Shown here piece after piece: positions 52,226 to 60,275 of a stretch of DNA of 64,000 nucleotides (position 1 is its first letter; every line of letters begins with the position of its first letter). The notes under the pieces are model-generated. The model had not been told where the DNA came from, made no database searches, and was given only the letters and a program-made list of their open reading frames with translations. Location of the stretch: assembly GCF_028747205.1 (NCBI RefSeq), contig NZ_CP112880.1:558001-622000 (forward strand), in the 5' to 3' direction. The position numbers and the translations under genes are program-made. Origin of the DNA: Streptomyces sp. CA-278952. Its GTDB lineage: Bacteria; Actinomycetota; Actinomycetes; Streptomycetales; Streptomycetaceae.

Positions 52226-53184
52226 CGCGTGACCTCTTTCATCAGGTGTTCCCAGTCGTCCAGGAAGCGCTGCACCCCGTACCGGGCCTGTACGGCCGCC
52301 CGGGCCCGTTCCCCCGCGTAGGCAGCCTGGGCCGCGTCAGCGAGGAAGGCGCGTACCGCTTCGTCGAGGACCTCCGGGCGGTTGGACACGACCCCGGCGT
52401 CGTCGGGCACGGCCTCGCGCACCTCGGTGGTGTCCAGGGCGACCACGGGCATTCCGAGGAACATCGCCTCCAGCAGCGACAGGCCGAGCGACGTCCACCG
52501 CACCGGGTGGAGGTAGAGACGGCAGCGGGCCATGGCGGGGTGCAGTTCACCCTGCGGCAGGTCGCGCGCGCGGACGCGGTCGGGTGGCAGCCCGAGGTGG
52601 ACGGCGAGCCCTTCGGTGCGCATCCCGAAGACGTCCAACGGAGCGATGGCGGCGAAGTGCGGCAGCAGATCGGTCCCGGTCGTACGGCCTCGGCGCACCG
52701 GGTCGTTGACCACCACCGCGGCCCTCGTCTCCGCGCCGGTCCACAGCGGCCCCGGGTCGATGACGCCGTGCTCGATCACCGCGGTGGGGGCCCGGCCGCT
52801 GTCCCACATCAGCCGGTTGAAGTGGGTGACGTGGACGAGGGGGATGTCATTCCGGTCGGCGAGCGGATGTCGGGTGCCGACGGGCGCGCCGTCCGGGCTG
52901 TTGTGCTCGACGTAGACCGCCGGAACGTCGATGCCCGGCCGTCGCCCGGTCCACGCGTGGGCCAGGGAGATCTCGTGCGGTCGCTGGAGCACCATCAGGT
53001 CGATGTCCTGCTCGCCCAGCTCCTGCGGGGTCACCTCGACCACGTTGGGTGGCCACTGCCACGTGGCCGCCCGGCCGAGGCCGTCGGGCCCACGGTCCGG
53101 GGTGACGGGCACGAGGTAGGTGTGCGGTCCCTGGACGAACGAGGTGGCCCAGGAGCCGTGGACGTGCCAGATGAGGATGTTCAT
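52222..53184 (-). CDS. GT4-like glycosyltransferase (gene 6)
   Basis: 320 residues, shorter than standard GT4. NILIWHVHGSWATSFVQGPH at the N-terminus; YVEHNSPDGAPVGTRHPLAD and VIEHGVIDPG in the middle; LYLHPVRWTSLGLSLLEAMF, continuing LGMPVVALD, as the donor-site block. The normal E-x(7)-E motif is altered to SLGLSLLEA, so the first Glu is missing. It could be a glycosyltransferase with a changed mechanism or one that binds another donor. It overlaps gene 5 and gene 7 by 4 bp. Confidence 0.85.
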   Translation of the reverse strand: MNILIWHVHGSWATSFVQGPHTYLVPVTPDRGPDGLGRAATWQWPPNVVEVTPQELGEQDIDLMVLQRPHEISLAHAWTGRRPGIDVPAVYVEHNSPDGAPVGTRHPLADRNDIPLVHVTHFNRLMWDSGRAPTAVIEHGVIDPGPLWTGAETRAAVVVNDPVRRGRTTGTDLLPHFAAIAPLDVFGMRTEGLAVHLGLPPDRVRARDLPQGELHPAMARCRLYLHPVRWTSLGLSLLEAMFLGMPVVALDTTEVREAVPDDAGVVSNRPEVLDEAVRAFLADAAQAAYAGERARAAVQARYGVQRFLDDWEHLMKEVTR

Positions 53185-54188
53185 GCGTGCTCCTCGATGA
53201 GTTCCCGGACGGCTCGTACGACGTCCTCGGGGGTGACGTCGTCGAGACAGGGATGGCCGGGGACGGGGCAGTGGCGGGCGCGGCTGTCGGCGCACTTCGC
53301 GGACTGGTCGCCCAGCAGGACGGTCGGCACCCCGAAGGGGGCCCACCGTTCGGCCGGGACCACGGGGGCGAAGAGGGAGACGACGGGGGTGGAGACGGCG
53401 GCGGCCAGGTGGGCCGGTCCGGTGTTGCCGCTGACCAGCGCGTCGGCGTTGCGCAGGACGCCTGCCAGCGTCCGGGGGTCGGTGCGGCCGCCGAGGTCGA
53501 GGGCCGCCTCACCGCTGACGTGCCGGGTGAGGGCCGTCTCGTCCGGGCCGCCGGTGACGACCACGCGGTGGCCCGCGTCCGCGAGGCTCCGCACGGCGGC
53601 GGCGCAGCGCTCGGGGCTCCAGGCGCGGGCCGGTGCGCTGGCGCCGGGATGGAGCACGACGTAGGGGCCGTTGCCGGTCAGCGGCACGGTGTCGGGGGCG
53701 GGCAGCACGCGGAGCCGCCCGTCGTCGCCGGGCGGCGGGGCGAAGCCCATGGCCACGGCAGTGTCCAGCGCCGCCTCGGCCTCGTGGCGGTCGGGAAGTC
53801 TGTGGTGCCGGACGTCGAGCAGACGGCCGGGGTGGTCGGTGCTGTCGGCGCCGATGCGTGGGACCCCGGCCATCCTGAGCAGCAGGGCGGTGGGCAGCGG
53901 ACTCTGGTGGAACGAGGTGAGGACGAGCGCGCTGTCGTACGCCTCGGCGCGTAGCCGCCGGACCATCCCGTCGATGTCGGCGGGGTCCACCGGCGGAGGT
54001 TCCACTCCCTCCCAGGGCGCGTCCCAGACCAGTACGTCGTCGACCCCCGGAAGCAGCCGGGCGGCGGCCTCGCCGCGGGGGCCGCAGAGCAGTGTCACGT
54101 GGGAGGCGTGGGCGGCGACCGCGCGGACGGCCGGGCCCGCCAGCAGGACGTCGCCGAAGCTGTCCAGCCGCACGACCATCGCTTTCAC
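53181..54188 (-). CDS. glycosyltransferase family 9, heptosyltransferase-like (gene 5)
   Basis: 335 residues from a GTG overlapping the GmhB stop (GTGA). MVVRLDSFGDVLLAGPAVRA, LHPGASAPARAWSPERCAA, SGNTGPAHLAAAVSTPVVSL and FAPVVPAERWAPFG are the GT9 signatures, as in gene 10. Two cysteines near the end (AKCADSRARHCPVPGHPCLD) match the Cys-rich tail seen in many bacterial GT9 enzymes. Predicted to transfer heptose. Confidence 0.92.
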   Translation of the reverse strand: MKAMVVRLDSFGDVLLAGPAVRAVAAHASHVTLLCGPRGEAAARLLPGVDDVLVWDAPWEGVEPPPVDPADIDGMVRRLRAEAYDSALVLTSFHQSPLPTALLLRMAGVPRIGADSTDHPGRLLDVRHHRLPDRHEAEAALDTAVAMGFAPPPGDDGRLRVLPAPDTVPLTGNGPYVVLHPGASAPARAWSPERCAAAVRSLADAGHRVVVTGGPDETALTRHVSGEAALDLGGRTDPRTLAGVLRNADALVSGNTGPAHLAAAVSTPVVSLFAPVVPAERWAPFGVPTVLLGDQSAKCADSRARHCPVPGHPCLDDVTPEDVVRAVRELIEEHA

Positions 54189-54739
54189 CACACGTCCCCC
54201 TCGCGCTCCAGTACCAGCCGGACGGCGCCCAGCACATCGGGGGCTGTCCAGCGTTCCCGCTCCACCTCCGAAGGCAGCGTCGCCGCGTTGGGGACGAGGA
54301 CACCCCGTGCTCCGGCCGCCCGGGCCGCGAGGACGTCGGCGCGGATGTCGCCGATCACCACGCACGCGGTCGGCCGCACACCCAGTCGGCGGGCGGCCTC
54401 GACGACGAGTCCCGGTCTCGGTTTGCGACAGCCGCACCGGTCCTCCGGGACGTGCGGGCAGTACACCCAGGTACCGAGCGCGCCCAGGAGTTCGTCGGCC
54501 CGGCGGTTGACCCGGACGACGTCGTCCTCGGAGATCAGCCCTCTGCCGATGCCCGACTGGTTGCTGACCACCCCGGTGGCGACCCCTCTGGCGCGCAGCA
54601 GTGCGACCGCCTCGCGGGCGCCGGGCAACAACCGCACCTTCTCCGGGTCGCCGTTGTACGGGACGTCCTCCACCAGGGTTCCGTCCCGGTCGAAGAGGAC
54701 GGCGGAGACCGGGCGGGGGGCCGGTCGCAGGCTGCTCAT
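54185..54739 (-). CDS. gmhB: D,D-heptose 1,7-bisphosphate phosphatase (gene 4)
   Basis: 184 residues, HAD-IIIA. Nucleophile and acid D17/D19 in VLFDRDGTLVEDVPYNGDP, SNQSGIGRG, then the zinc loop C94-x-H96...C102-x-C104 in CPHVPEDRCGCRKPRPG, a diagnostic of GmhB, and VVIGDIRADVLAARAAGA. It removes the C7 phosphate between the kinase and nucleotidyltransferase steps of HldE. It overlaps gene 3 and gene 5. Confidence 0.93.
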   Translation of the reverse strand: MSSLRPAPRPVSAVLFDRDGTLVEDVPYNGDPEKVRLLPGAREAVALLRARGVATGVVSNQSGIGRGLISEDDVVRVNRRADELLGALGTWVYCPHVPEDRCGCRKPRPGLVVEAARRLGVRPTACVVIGDIRADVLAARAAGARGVLVPNAATLPSEVERERWTAPDVLGAVRLVLEREGDVW

Positions 54740-55734
54740 CGGGCGCCTCCCACGGGCTGGGCGGCGCGGTGCCTGAACCGGCCGCTGAGGCGGTGCCAGC
54801 ACGCCAGGGGAGGGATGAGCACGCTCGTGACGACCATCGTGACCACCTCCTGCCGGGTACGGGGGCCGGGGGCGATGCGTGCCCGGGCGAACTCCGCGGT
54901 GGCCGCGGCCCAGAGTCCGGTGGCGAGCAGGGCGGGCCGGTGGCGGCGCGCGGCAGCGCTGAGGACGGCGGCTCCCGCCAGCGCGGTGATGGCGGTGTGG
55001 CCGGGCAGGCGGCCTCGTGGCGCCTGGGCCCGGTCCCACCAGCCGGTTCCGTGGAGGCGGTTCATGAGGGCGTCGTCGGCGTTTCCGCGTTGGGCGCGCA
55101 CCGAGGCCCAACGGTCGCTCGGACGGACCGGGTGGAAAGTGACGCGTTCGCCCCGTCGCAGCGACCAGCCCGCCTCCATGACGCGCAGGGCGAGGTCGGC
55201 GTCCTCGCGGAAGGCGCGCGGGAACCTCTCGTCGAAGCCGTCGGCCTCTTTGAGCGCGGTCTGCCGGTAGGCCATGTCGGCGGTGGCCCAGGCGGCCCCT
55301 TCCAGACCGGCGGTGCCCCGCTCCCAGTCCGTGGGCCTGCGGTGCGCGGGCAACGGCACCGACAGCCGGCCCTGCACTCCCCCGGTGCCGTCACCGGCCG
55401 CCGCGAGGTCCTCGGCGAGCCGGTCGCGCCAGTCGGGCGACACCTGGACGTCGTCATCGAGGAAGACCACCCAGGGGGCGTTCACCGTTCGCCAGCCGGC
55501 GTTCCGTGCGGCGGCCGGGCCTCGACCGCCGGTGGCGACGGAGCGCGCCCGGAGGTCTCCGGCGGACCCCAGCGGCAGGGCGCTGCCGGGCGCGGGCCGG
55601 TCGTCGACCACGACGACCTCCGTCGGCGGCGGCCCCTCGCACGCGGCCAGGGCCCGTAGACAGTCCTCCAGGCAGGGCCGGCCGATGGTGGGAACGACCA
55701 CCGCGTATGCAGCGTGTTCATGGGGCCGGTTCAC
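54736..55734 (-). CDS. glycosyltransferase family 2 with C-terminal membrane segments (gene 3)
   Basis: 332 residues from a GTG overlapping the carbamoyltransferase stop (GTGA), with GGAAGGG 7 bases upstream. AVVVPTIGRPCLEDCLRALA, VVVVDDRPAPGS, GPAAARNAGWRTV, WVVFLDDDVQVSPDWRDRLA and FREDADLALRVMEAGWSLRR define the GT2 domain. Unlike the other transferases here, the last 80 residues contain two to three hydrophobic stretches (AITALAGAAVLSAA, LLATGLWAAATAEF, VVTMVVTSVLIPPL). It is therefore the probable membrane anchor of the system. Confidence 0.9.
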   Translation of the reverse strand: MNRPHEHAAYAVVVPTIGRPCLEDCLRALAACEGPPPTEVVVVDDRPAPGSALPLGSAGDLRARSVATGGRGPAAARNAGWRTVNAPWVVFLDDDVQVSPDWRDRLAEDLAAAGDGTGGVQGRLSVPLPAHRRPTDWERGTAGLEGAAWATADMAYRQTALKEADGFDERFPRAFREDADLALRVMEAGWSLRRGERVTFHPVRPSDRWASVRAQRGNADDALMNRLHGTGWWDRAQAPRGRLPGHTAITALAGAAVLSAAARRHRPALLATGLWAAATAEFARARIAPGPRTRQEVVTMVVTSVLIPPLACWHRLSGRFRHRAAQPVGGAR

Positions 55735-57365
55735 GCGAACGCCCTTCCGCGCCGCACCGCGAACGGTCCGAGCGCCAGCAGGTCCACCGGGGCGGACCCG
55801 AAGCACTCCAGCGCGTCACGGGGGTCGTCGACCATGGGCCGGCCGGCCGTGTTGAGGCTGGTGTTCACCACGACGGGCAGACCGGTGCGCCGTTCGAAGG
55901 CGGCGAGCATGCGGGCCACGAGGGGCTCTGCCTCGGCGCTCACGGTCTGGGCGCGGGCGGTGCCGTCGACGTGGACGACCGCGGGGATGCGCTCTCGCCA
56001 CTCCTCGGCGACCTCGTGGACGAAGAGCATGTACGGGCTCGGCACCGGCCCGTCGAAGAGCTCGGCCGCCCGCTCCTCCAGCACCATGGGCGCCACCGGC
56101 CGGAACTCCTCACGCCCCTTGACCGCGTTCAGCCGTTCCAGGTTCGCGGCCCGCCCGGGGTGGGCCAGCAGGGAGCGGTGTCCGAGCGCCCGGGGCCCGA
56201 ACTCGGAACGCCCCTGGAACCACGCGACGATTCCGTCCCGGCTCAGCTCCTCCGCCACCGTCTCGGCGATGTCGTCGGGTTGCTCGTACGGCACGGCGGC
56301 CCGCTCCAGCCAGCCGCGCAGTTCGTCGTCGCTCCAGCCGCGCCCGAGCGCGGCGGTCGGCATCGCCTCGACCGGCTCCTTCTCGTTCGCCACGTGGAGA
56401 GCGGCCCCCAGCGCGGTACCGGCGTCGCCCGCCGCGGGCTGCACCCAGATCTCCCGGAAGGGGCTCTCGCGGTACAGGCGGGTGTTGGCCACGCAGTTCA
56501 GTGCGACTCCGCCGGCGAGGGCGAGCACGTCCTCGCCGGTGCGGCCGTGCAGCCACCACGCCAGCTCCAGGAGGACCTCCTCCAGCCGTGCCTGGGCGCT
56601 CGCGGCGACGTCGGCGTGCTCCTGCGTCCAGGGAGCGCCCGGGGCCCGCCCCGGCACCAGGGACTGCCACGGCACCGTGCGGGCGGTGAAGCCGCCCGCG
56701 CCGTCGGTGTGGACGAACTCCCGCAGCCGGTCGACGAACCGCGGCTTCCCGTAGGAGGCGAGAGCCATGACCTTGAACTCGTCGCTGCTCCGCAGGAAGC
56801 CGAGGTGCTGGGTGAGGTCCTCGTAGAACAGGCCGACGGAGTCCGGGAGCCGCTGCGAGGCCAGGACGGTCAGTTGACGGTTGACATAGCGGCCGGAGAG
56901 GTGGGAGCCGCACTCCCCTCGTCCGTCGAGCACGAGCACCGCGCAGTCGGGGTGCGGCGACGCCTGTCCGGCGGACGCGGCGTGGGCGACGTGGTGCGGG
57001 ACGAAGCGAACCTTCCCGGCGTCGAGTCCCGGAAGGGCTTCGGCGAGGAACTCCGGCGCACGGCGTGCGTACTCCTGGCGCAGGTGGTCCCACGGGTCGT
57101 CGAGGCCCAGCCGGTCGGCGGGAGCGGCGAGGCCGGGGTCGTAGGAGTAGGCGACCACATCGAGATCGCAGGGGCGCAGGCCTGCCTGTTCGAGGCACCA
57201 CCGGGCACTCAGCTCGGGCAGCTCCCATGCGGAGAACGGGACGGGGCGCTTGCCGTGCTTGCGACGGCTGAAGCGCTCCTCTTCCGCGGCGGCGACGATG
57301 GCGCCGTCGACGACCAGGGCGGCGGCCGGGTCGTGGAAGAGTGCGTTGACGCCGAGGACGCGCAT
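55731..57365 (-). CDS. NodU/CmcH-family carbamoyltransferase (gene 2)
   Basis: 544 residues. N-terminal Kae1-like domain: VLGVNALFHDPAAALVVDG, FSRRKHGKRPVPF, HHVAHAAS, then LDGRGECGSHLSGRYV. C-terminal domain: LAGGVALNCVANTRL, QPAAGDAGTALGAAL, FQGRSEFGPRALGHRSLLAH and the NTSLNTAGRPMVDDPRDALE block. It transfers carbamoyl from carbamoyl phosphate (via carbamoyl-AMP) to a sugar hydroxyl, as in Nod factor, novobiocin and cephamycin pathways. In Pseudomonas LPS a core heptose is 7-O-carbamoylated, which makes a heptose acceptor attractive here. GGAGG lies before the ATG. Confidence 0.93.
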   Translation of the reverse strand: MRVLGVNALFHDPAAALVVDGAIVAAAEEERFSRRKHGKRPVPFSAWELPELSARWCLEQAGLRPCDLDVVAYSYDPGLAAPADRLGLDDPWDHLRQEYARRAPEFLAEALPGLDAGKVRFVPHHVAHAASAGQASPHPDCAVLVLDGRGECGSHLSGRYVNRQLTVLASQRLPDSVGLFYEDLTQHLGFLRSSDEFKVMALASYGKPRFVDRLREFVHTDGAGGFTARTVPWQSLVPGRAPGAPWTQEHADVAASAQARLEEVLLELAWWLHGRTGEDVLALAGGVALNCVANTRLYRESPFREIWVQPAAGDAGTALGAALHVANEKEPVEAMPTAALGRGWSDDELRGWLERAAVPYEQPDDIAETVAEELSRDGIVAWFQGRSEFGPRALGHRSLLAHPGRAANLERLNAVKGREEFRPVAPMVLEERAAELFDGPVPSPYMLFVHEVAEEWRERIPAVVHVDGTARAQTVSAEAEPLVARMLAAFERRTGLPVVVNTSLNTAGRPMVDDPRDALECFGSAPVDLLALGPFAVRRGRAFA

Positions 57366-57376
57366 GGAAACCTCCG

Positions 57377-58363
57377 TCAGTCTCGCGGGGCGGGGGACGC
57401 GGGGGCGGAGAAGTGGGCGATGGTCCGCTTGATGCCCTCTTCCCAGCCCACCCGCGGCTCCCAGCCCAGGAGTTCGCGGGCCAGCGTGGTGTCGGGCCGG
57501 CGCCGCTCGGGGTCGTCCTCGGGGCGCACGATGAAGGTGAGCGGGGAGGTGGACCCGGCCAGCGCGATCACCCGGCGGGCGATGTCCAGGACCGTGGCTT
57601 CGTCGCCACCGCCGATGTTGACGGGTCGGACGGCCTGGCTGGCCGCCACGCGCAGCACGCCGTCGACGGTGTCGTCCACGTAGCAGAGCGAACGGGTCTG
57701 GCTGCCGTCGCCCGCCACGGTCACGGGGTCGCCCGCGAGCGCCTGGCAGACGAAGGTCGGAACGGCCCGGCCGTCGTGGGCGCGCATACGCGGCCCGTAG
57801 GTGTTGAAGATCCGCACGATGCCGGCGTTCATGCCCTTCGTCCCGGCGTGGGCGGTGACCAGCGCTTCGGCGAACCTCTTGGACTCGTCGTACACGCTGC
57901 GCGGTCCCACCGGGTTGACGTTGCCCCAGTAGTCCTCGCGCTGCGGATGGACGAGAGGGTCACCGTAGACCTCGGACGTGGAGGCGAGCAGGAAGCGGGC
58001 GCCGTCGCGGTGCGCGATCGTCAAGGCGTTGCGGGTGCCGAGGCTGCCCACGTCCATGGTTTCCAGCGGGTGGCGCAGGTAGTCGGCGGGCGAGGCCGGG
58101 CACGCGAAGTGCAGGACGAGGTCGTAGGGGCCGGTCAGTTCGTCCGCCGTCCGGCCGGACGAGACGTCGCAGTGTACGAACCGGAACCCCTGACGGCCTT
58201 CCAGATGGGCGATGTTGTCCATGCACCCGGACAGCAGGTTGTCCACGCAGTCGACTTCGACTCCCGAATCCAGCAGCCGCTCGCACAGATGGGAGCCGAG
58301 GAATCCGGCGCCTCCGGTGACGACGGCGCGACGCCAGGGGGCTGGTGTCGTCATCAAGGACAT
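57377..58363 (-). CDS. NAD-dependent epimerase/dehydratase, UDP-glucuronate-decarboxylase-like (gene 1)
   Basis: 328 residues, extended SDR. VVTGGAGFLGSHLCERLLDS; FACPASPADYLRHPLETMDV, the UXS-type substrate loop; STSEVYGDPLVHPQREDYWG; YDESKRFAE with catalytic Tyr/Lys; NTYGPRMRAHDGRAV. UXS enzymes convert UDP-glucuronate to UDP-xylose, but related SDRs act on other NDP-sugars, including NDP-heptoses. First gene of the 12-gene operon. AAAGG lies 7 bases before the ATG. Confidence 0.88.
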   Translation of the reverse strand: MSLMTTPAPWRRAVVTGGAGFLGSHLCERLLDSGVEVDCVDNLLSGCMDNIAHLEGRQGFRFVHCDVSSGRTADELTGPYDLVLHFACPASPADYLRHPLETMDVGSLGTRNALTIAHRDGARFLLASTSEVYGDPLVHPQREDYWGNVNPVGPRSVYDESKRFAEALVTAHAGTKGMNAGIVRIFNTYGPRMRAHDGRAVPTFVCQALAGDPVTVAGDGSQTRSLCYVDDTVDGVLRVAASQAVRPVNIGGGDEATVLDIARRVIALAGSTSPLTFIVRPEDDPERRRPDTTLARELLGWEPRVGWEEGIKRTIAHFSAPASPAPRD

Positions 58364-58709
58364 GGGTCCGCCTTTCGTCCGTGCAGGGGTGTCACACACG
58401 ACTCCTGGGCAGCGCCGGACCGTTGACGGTTAAGGGACGGCAAGGGCCGGGCCGGGATGCACCGCCGGACGATGCGGCGCCACGGCGGGCGGTACCAGGA
58501 CGCCCGCCGTGGTCCCGACGGGCTCGGCGGGCTGAGTTCCCTGGCGAGTACGTTTCACACACGGAAGTCCGCCGGTTTCTGCGGTATCCCCCGAACGGCC
58601 CCGCCGCGGTGGACGTGTGCTCCGGCGGCAGGGCGCGCAGGGGCCCGCCTGCTCCCCGGTCTGCGCGGGTGGGGAACGGGCGGGCCCGCAGGGGTTCGGG
58701 GCAGTGGCT
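58364..58709. other. 346-bp upstream region of the heptose operon
   Basis: No gene. It must hold the operon promoter on the minus strand; I found no SigB-type or operator motif. A hairpin near the CBS gene end (58641-58687) closes the other side. Confidence 0.5.
58641..58687 (-). terminator. hairpin after the CBS-domain gene
   Basis: 9-bp perfect outer stem GGGCCCGCC/GGCGGGCCC with inner CCCC/GGGG pairing, 23 bp beyond the CBS gene stop. Confidence 0.5.
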
Positions 58710-59126
58710 TCAGTCGGTGGAGAGCGCCTCGATGAGGTCTCCGACCTGGGGGTCGGGCAGGGCGCGGGCGACGTCCGCGGTGGCGACCATGCCGACCAGG
58801 GTGTGGCCGTCGATGACCGGCAGCCTGCGGACCTTGTGGGAGGTCATCGTGCGCAGGATCTCCTCGGCGGGGTCGTCGGCGCCGATGGTCACCGCCTCCC
58901 CCTGGGCCAGCTCGCCGGCCGTGCAGTCCGCCGGGTCCTTGCCCGCGCCGAGCACCTTGATCACGATGTCGCGGTCGGTCAGGACGCCCTTCAGCTTGTT
59001 GTCGGTACCGCAGATCGGGAGAGCGCCGACGCCGAGGTCCTTCATCTTCTTCGCGGCGTCCAGGATGTTCTCCTTCTCACCGACGCACTCCGTGCCGCTG
59101 GTCATGATCTCGCGTGCGGTAGTCAT
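58710..59126 (-). CDS. tandem CBS-domain protein
   Basis: 138 residues, two CBS repeats and nothing else: TAREIMTSGTECVGEKENIL, GVGALPICGTDNKLKGVLTD, RDIVIKVL, then HKVRRLPVIDGHTLVGMVAT. The pair forms a Bateman module binding AMP, ATP or similar ligands. Stand-alone CBS proteins act as sensors for a partner. GGAAGGGAACGAGACCC precedes the ATG. It is common among actinobacterial stress/dormancy genes. Confidence 0.92.
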   Translation of the reverse strand: MTTAREIMTSGTECVGEKENILDAAKKMKDLGVGALPICGTDNKLKGVLTDRDIVIKVLGAGKDPADCTAGELAQGEAVTIGADDPAEEILRTMTSHKVRRLPVIDGHTLVGMVATADVARALPDPQVGDLIEALSTD

Positions 59127-59249
59127 GGGTCTCGTTCCCTTCCTGGGATCGTGCGGATCGTCCGTGGCGCGGCGGGTTCCCCACCGGAGACGTTCCTAAC
59201 ACCCGGTTCCTCCGTCCGCACGGTTGCCGGGAAAGGCCGCTGATTCCAC

Positions 59250-59273
59250 GTGTGCTTCGGCGCGAAGGGGTAC
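59250..59273 (+). promoter_or_regulatory. SigB-type promoter with near-leaderless start
   Basis: GTGT, a 14-bp spacer, GGGTAC: an exact SigB-class match. The -10 ends 10 bases before the ATG at 59283, so the transcript would have almost no leader. Confidence 0.55.
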
Positions 59274-59282
59274 TCGGAGTGC

Positions 59283-59504
59283 ATGAGCACAGGAAACCCG
59301 GACCCGGATCCGCGCGATACGCCAGGCCTGGAGCCCGGCGGCGGAATCGCCCCCGGCGACACTCCCCCTGGTGAGAGCAGCACCTCCGAAGCAGGACCGC
59401 GTCACGCACCGCCCAAGGGGTGGGCCAAGGGCCCGCTGATCGCCATCATCACGGTCACCGTGATGGTGGCCGCCTTCTTCCTTGTCTACGCCCTGCTCCT
59501 GTGA
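59283..59504 (+). CDS. DUF6480-type small membrane protein
   Basis: 73 residues. A disordered Pro/Gly/Asp-rich half (NPDPDPRDTPGLEPGGG, then DTPPGESSTSEAGPR) precedes one C-terminal helix, LIAIITVTVMVAAFFLVYALLL. This is the DUF6480 layout in streptomycetes: tail-anchored, with the N-terminal half probably cytoplasmic. Function unknown. A SigB-type promoter abuts the start. Confidence 0.85.
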   Translation: MSTGNPDPDPRDTPGLEPGGGIAPGDTPPGESSTSEAGPRHAPPKGWAKGPLIAIITVTVMVAAFFLVYALLL

Positions 59505-59549
59505 CCGCGGCGCCCGCTTCCACGGGAAGCCCCCGCCGACAACGGCTTC

Positions 59550-60224
59550 TCAGCCCTCGACGCCGGTGGCGTGGTGCGGCGCGCCGACCGGCTTGGACTC
59601 CGGGGAACCACGCTGGCGCAGGTAGACCGACAGGATGACCATGGAGGCCACCGCGAGAAGTTCGGACTGCCAGTTCTGTAACGTCCGGCTCCAGAAGTCG
59701 GCCGACAGAACGTACCCGCTCCAGTCGACGGGCGGCTGAAGGTCGCGGAGCCGCTGTTCGTTGTGGGCCGCCGTGCCCGCGACGGACTGGGCCAGCCACG
59801 ACAGGAGGAACAGCGCCGCCATGACCAGGCCCAACGAGCGCGAGAACAGTTTCTGGCGGATCCCCCCTGCCGCCGCCCAGCGGGGGGAGTCGTCACGGGC
59901 GTGGGCTCCGACCCGCTGCGTCTCGTCGTCCTCGGGTCCCGCCCTGTCCATCTCCTTCGACTCGGGGGAGCCGCGCTGGAGCAGCCAGACGGTGCCGAAG
60001 ATGTAGAGGAAGAACTGCAGGTATTCCGACTGCCAGTTCTCGGTCACATCGACGGCGAAGTCCGACGACATCAGGTAAGCGGTCAGGGACACCGGCGCCA
60101 GGGAGTCGACGAGCAGCCCGTTATTGAACTCGGCGTGGCCCACGAGGGCCTGTCCGGCGAGGGTCAGCAGGAAGGCCGCGGCGAAAGCCAGAGTGAGCGA
60201 GTTGTCCCGCAGGAATCTACGCAC
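59550..60224 (-). CDS. DUF6766-like membrane protein with an internal duplication
   Basis: 224 residues from GTG 60224 (GGAAGG 9 bases upstream; GTG 60248 is possible). Two similar halves follow the same plan: an N-terminal hydrophobic helix (LTLAFAAAFLLTLAGQALVG; LGLVMAALFLLSWLAQSVAG), a loop, then W-Q-S-E and a second helix, ending in RGSPESK. The markers are ENWQSEYLQFFLYIFGTVWL with LLQRGSPESK, and QNWQSELLAVASMVILSVYL with LRQRGSPESK. Four membrane helices in all. Function unknown. It follows the 30-residue peptide and lipoprotein genes on the same strand. Confidence 0.85.
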   Translation of the reverse strand: MRRFLRDNSLTLAFAAAFLLTLAGQALVGHAEFNNGLLVDSLAPVSLTAYLMSSDFAVDVTENWQSEYLQFFLYIFGTVWLLQRGSPESKEMDRAGPEDDETQRVGAHARDDSPRWAAAGGIRQKLFSRSLGLVMAALFLLSWLAQSVAGTAAHNEQRLRDLQPPVDWSGYVLSADFWSRTLQNWQSELLAVASMVILSVYLRQRGSPESKPVGAPHHATGVEG

Positions 60225-60275
60225 CGGACGCGGCCTTCCCCCTCGCACGTCCTCGTCGACGAGGCGGCACTCCCC

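Noticed and set aside
46046..58363. Reading the heptose genes as a contaminating Gram-negative LPS locus.
   Set aside because: Codon bias, GTG starts and flanking genes are all streptomycete, with no break in composition at either edge.
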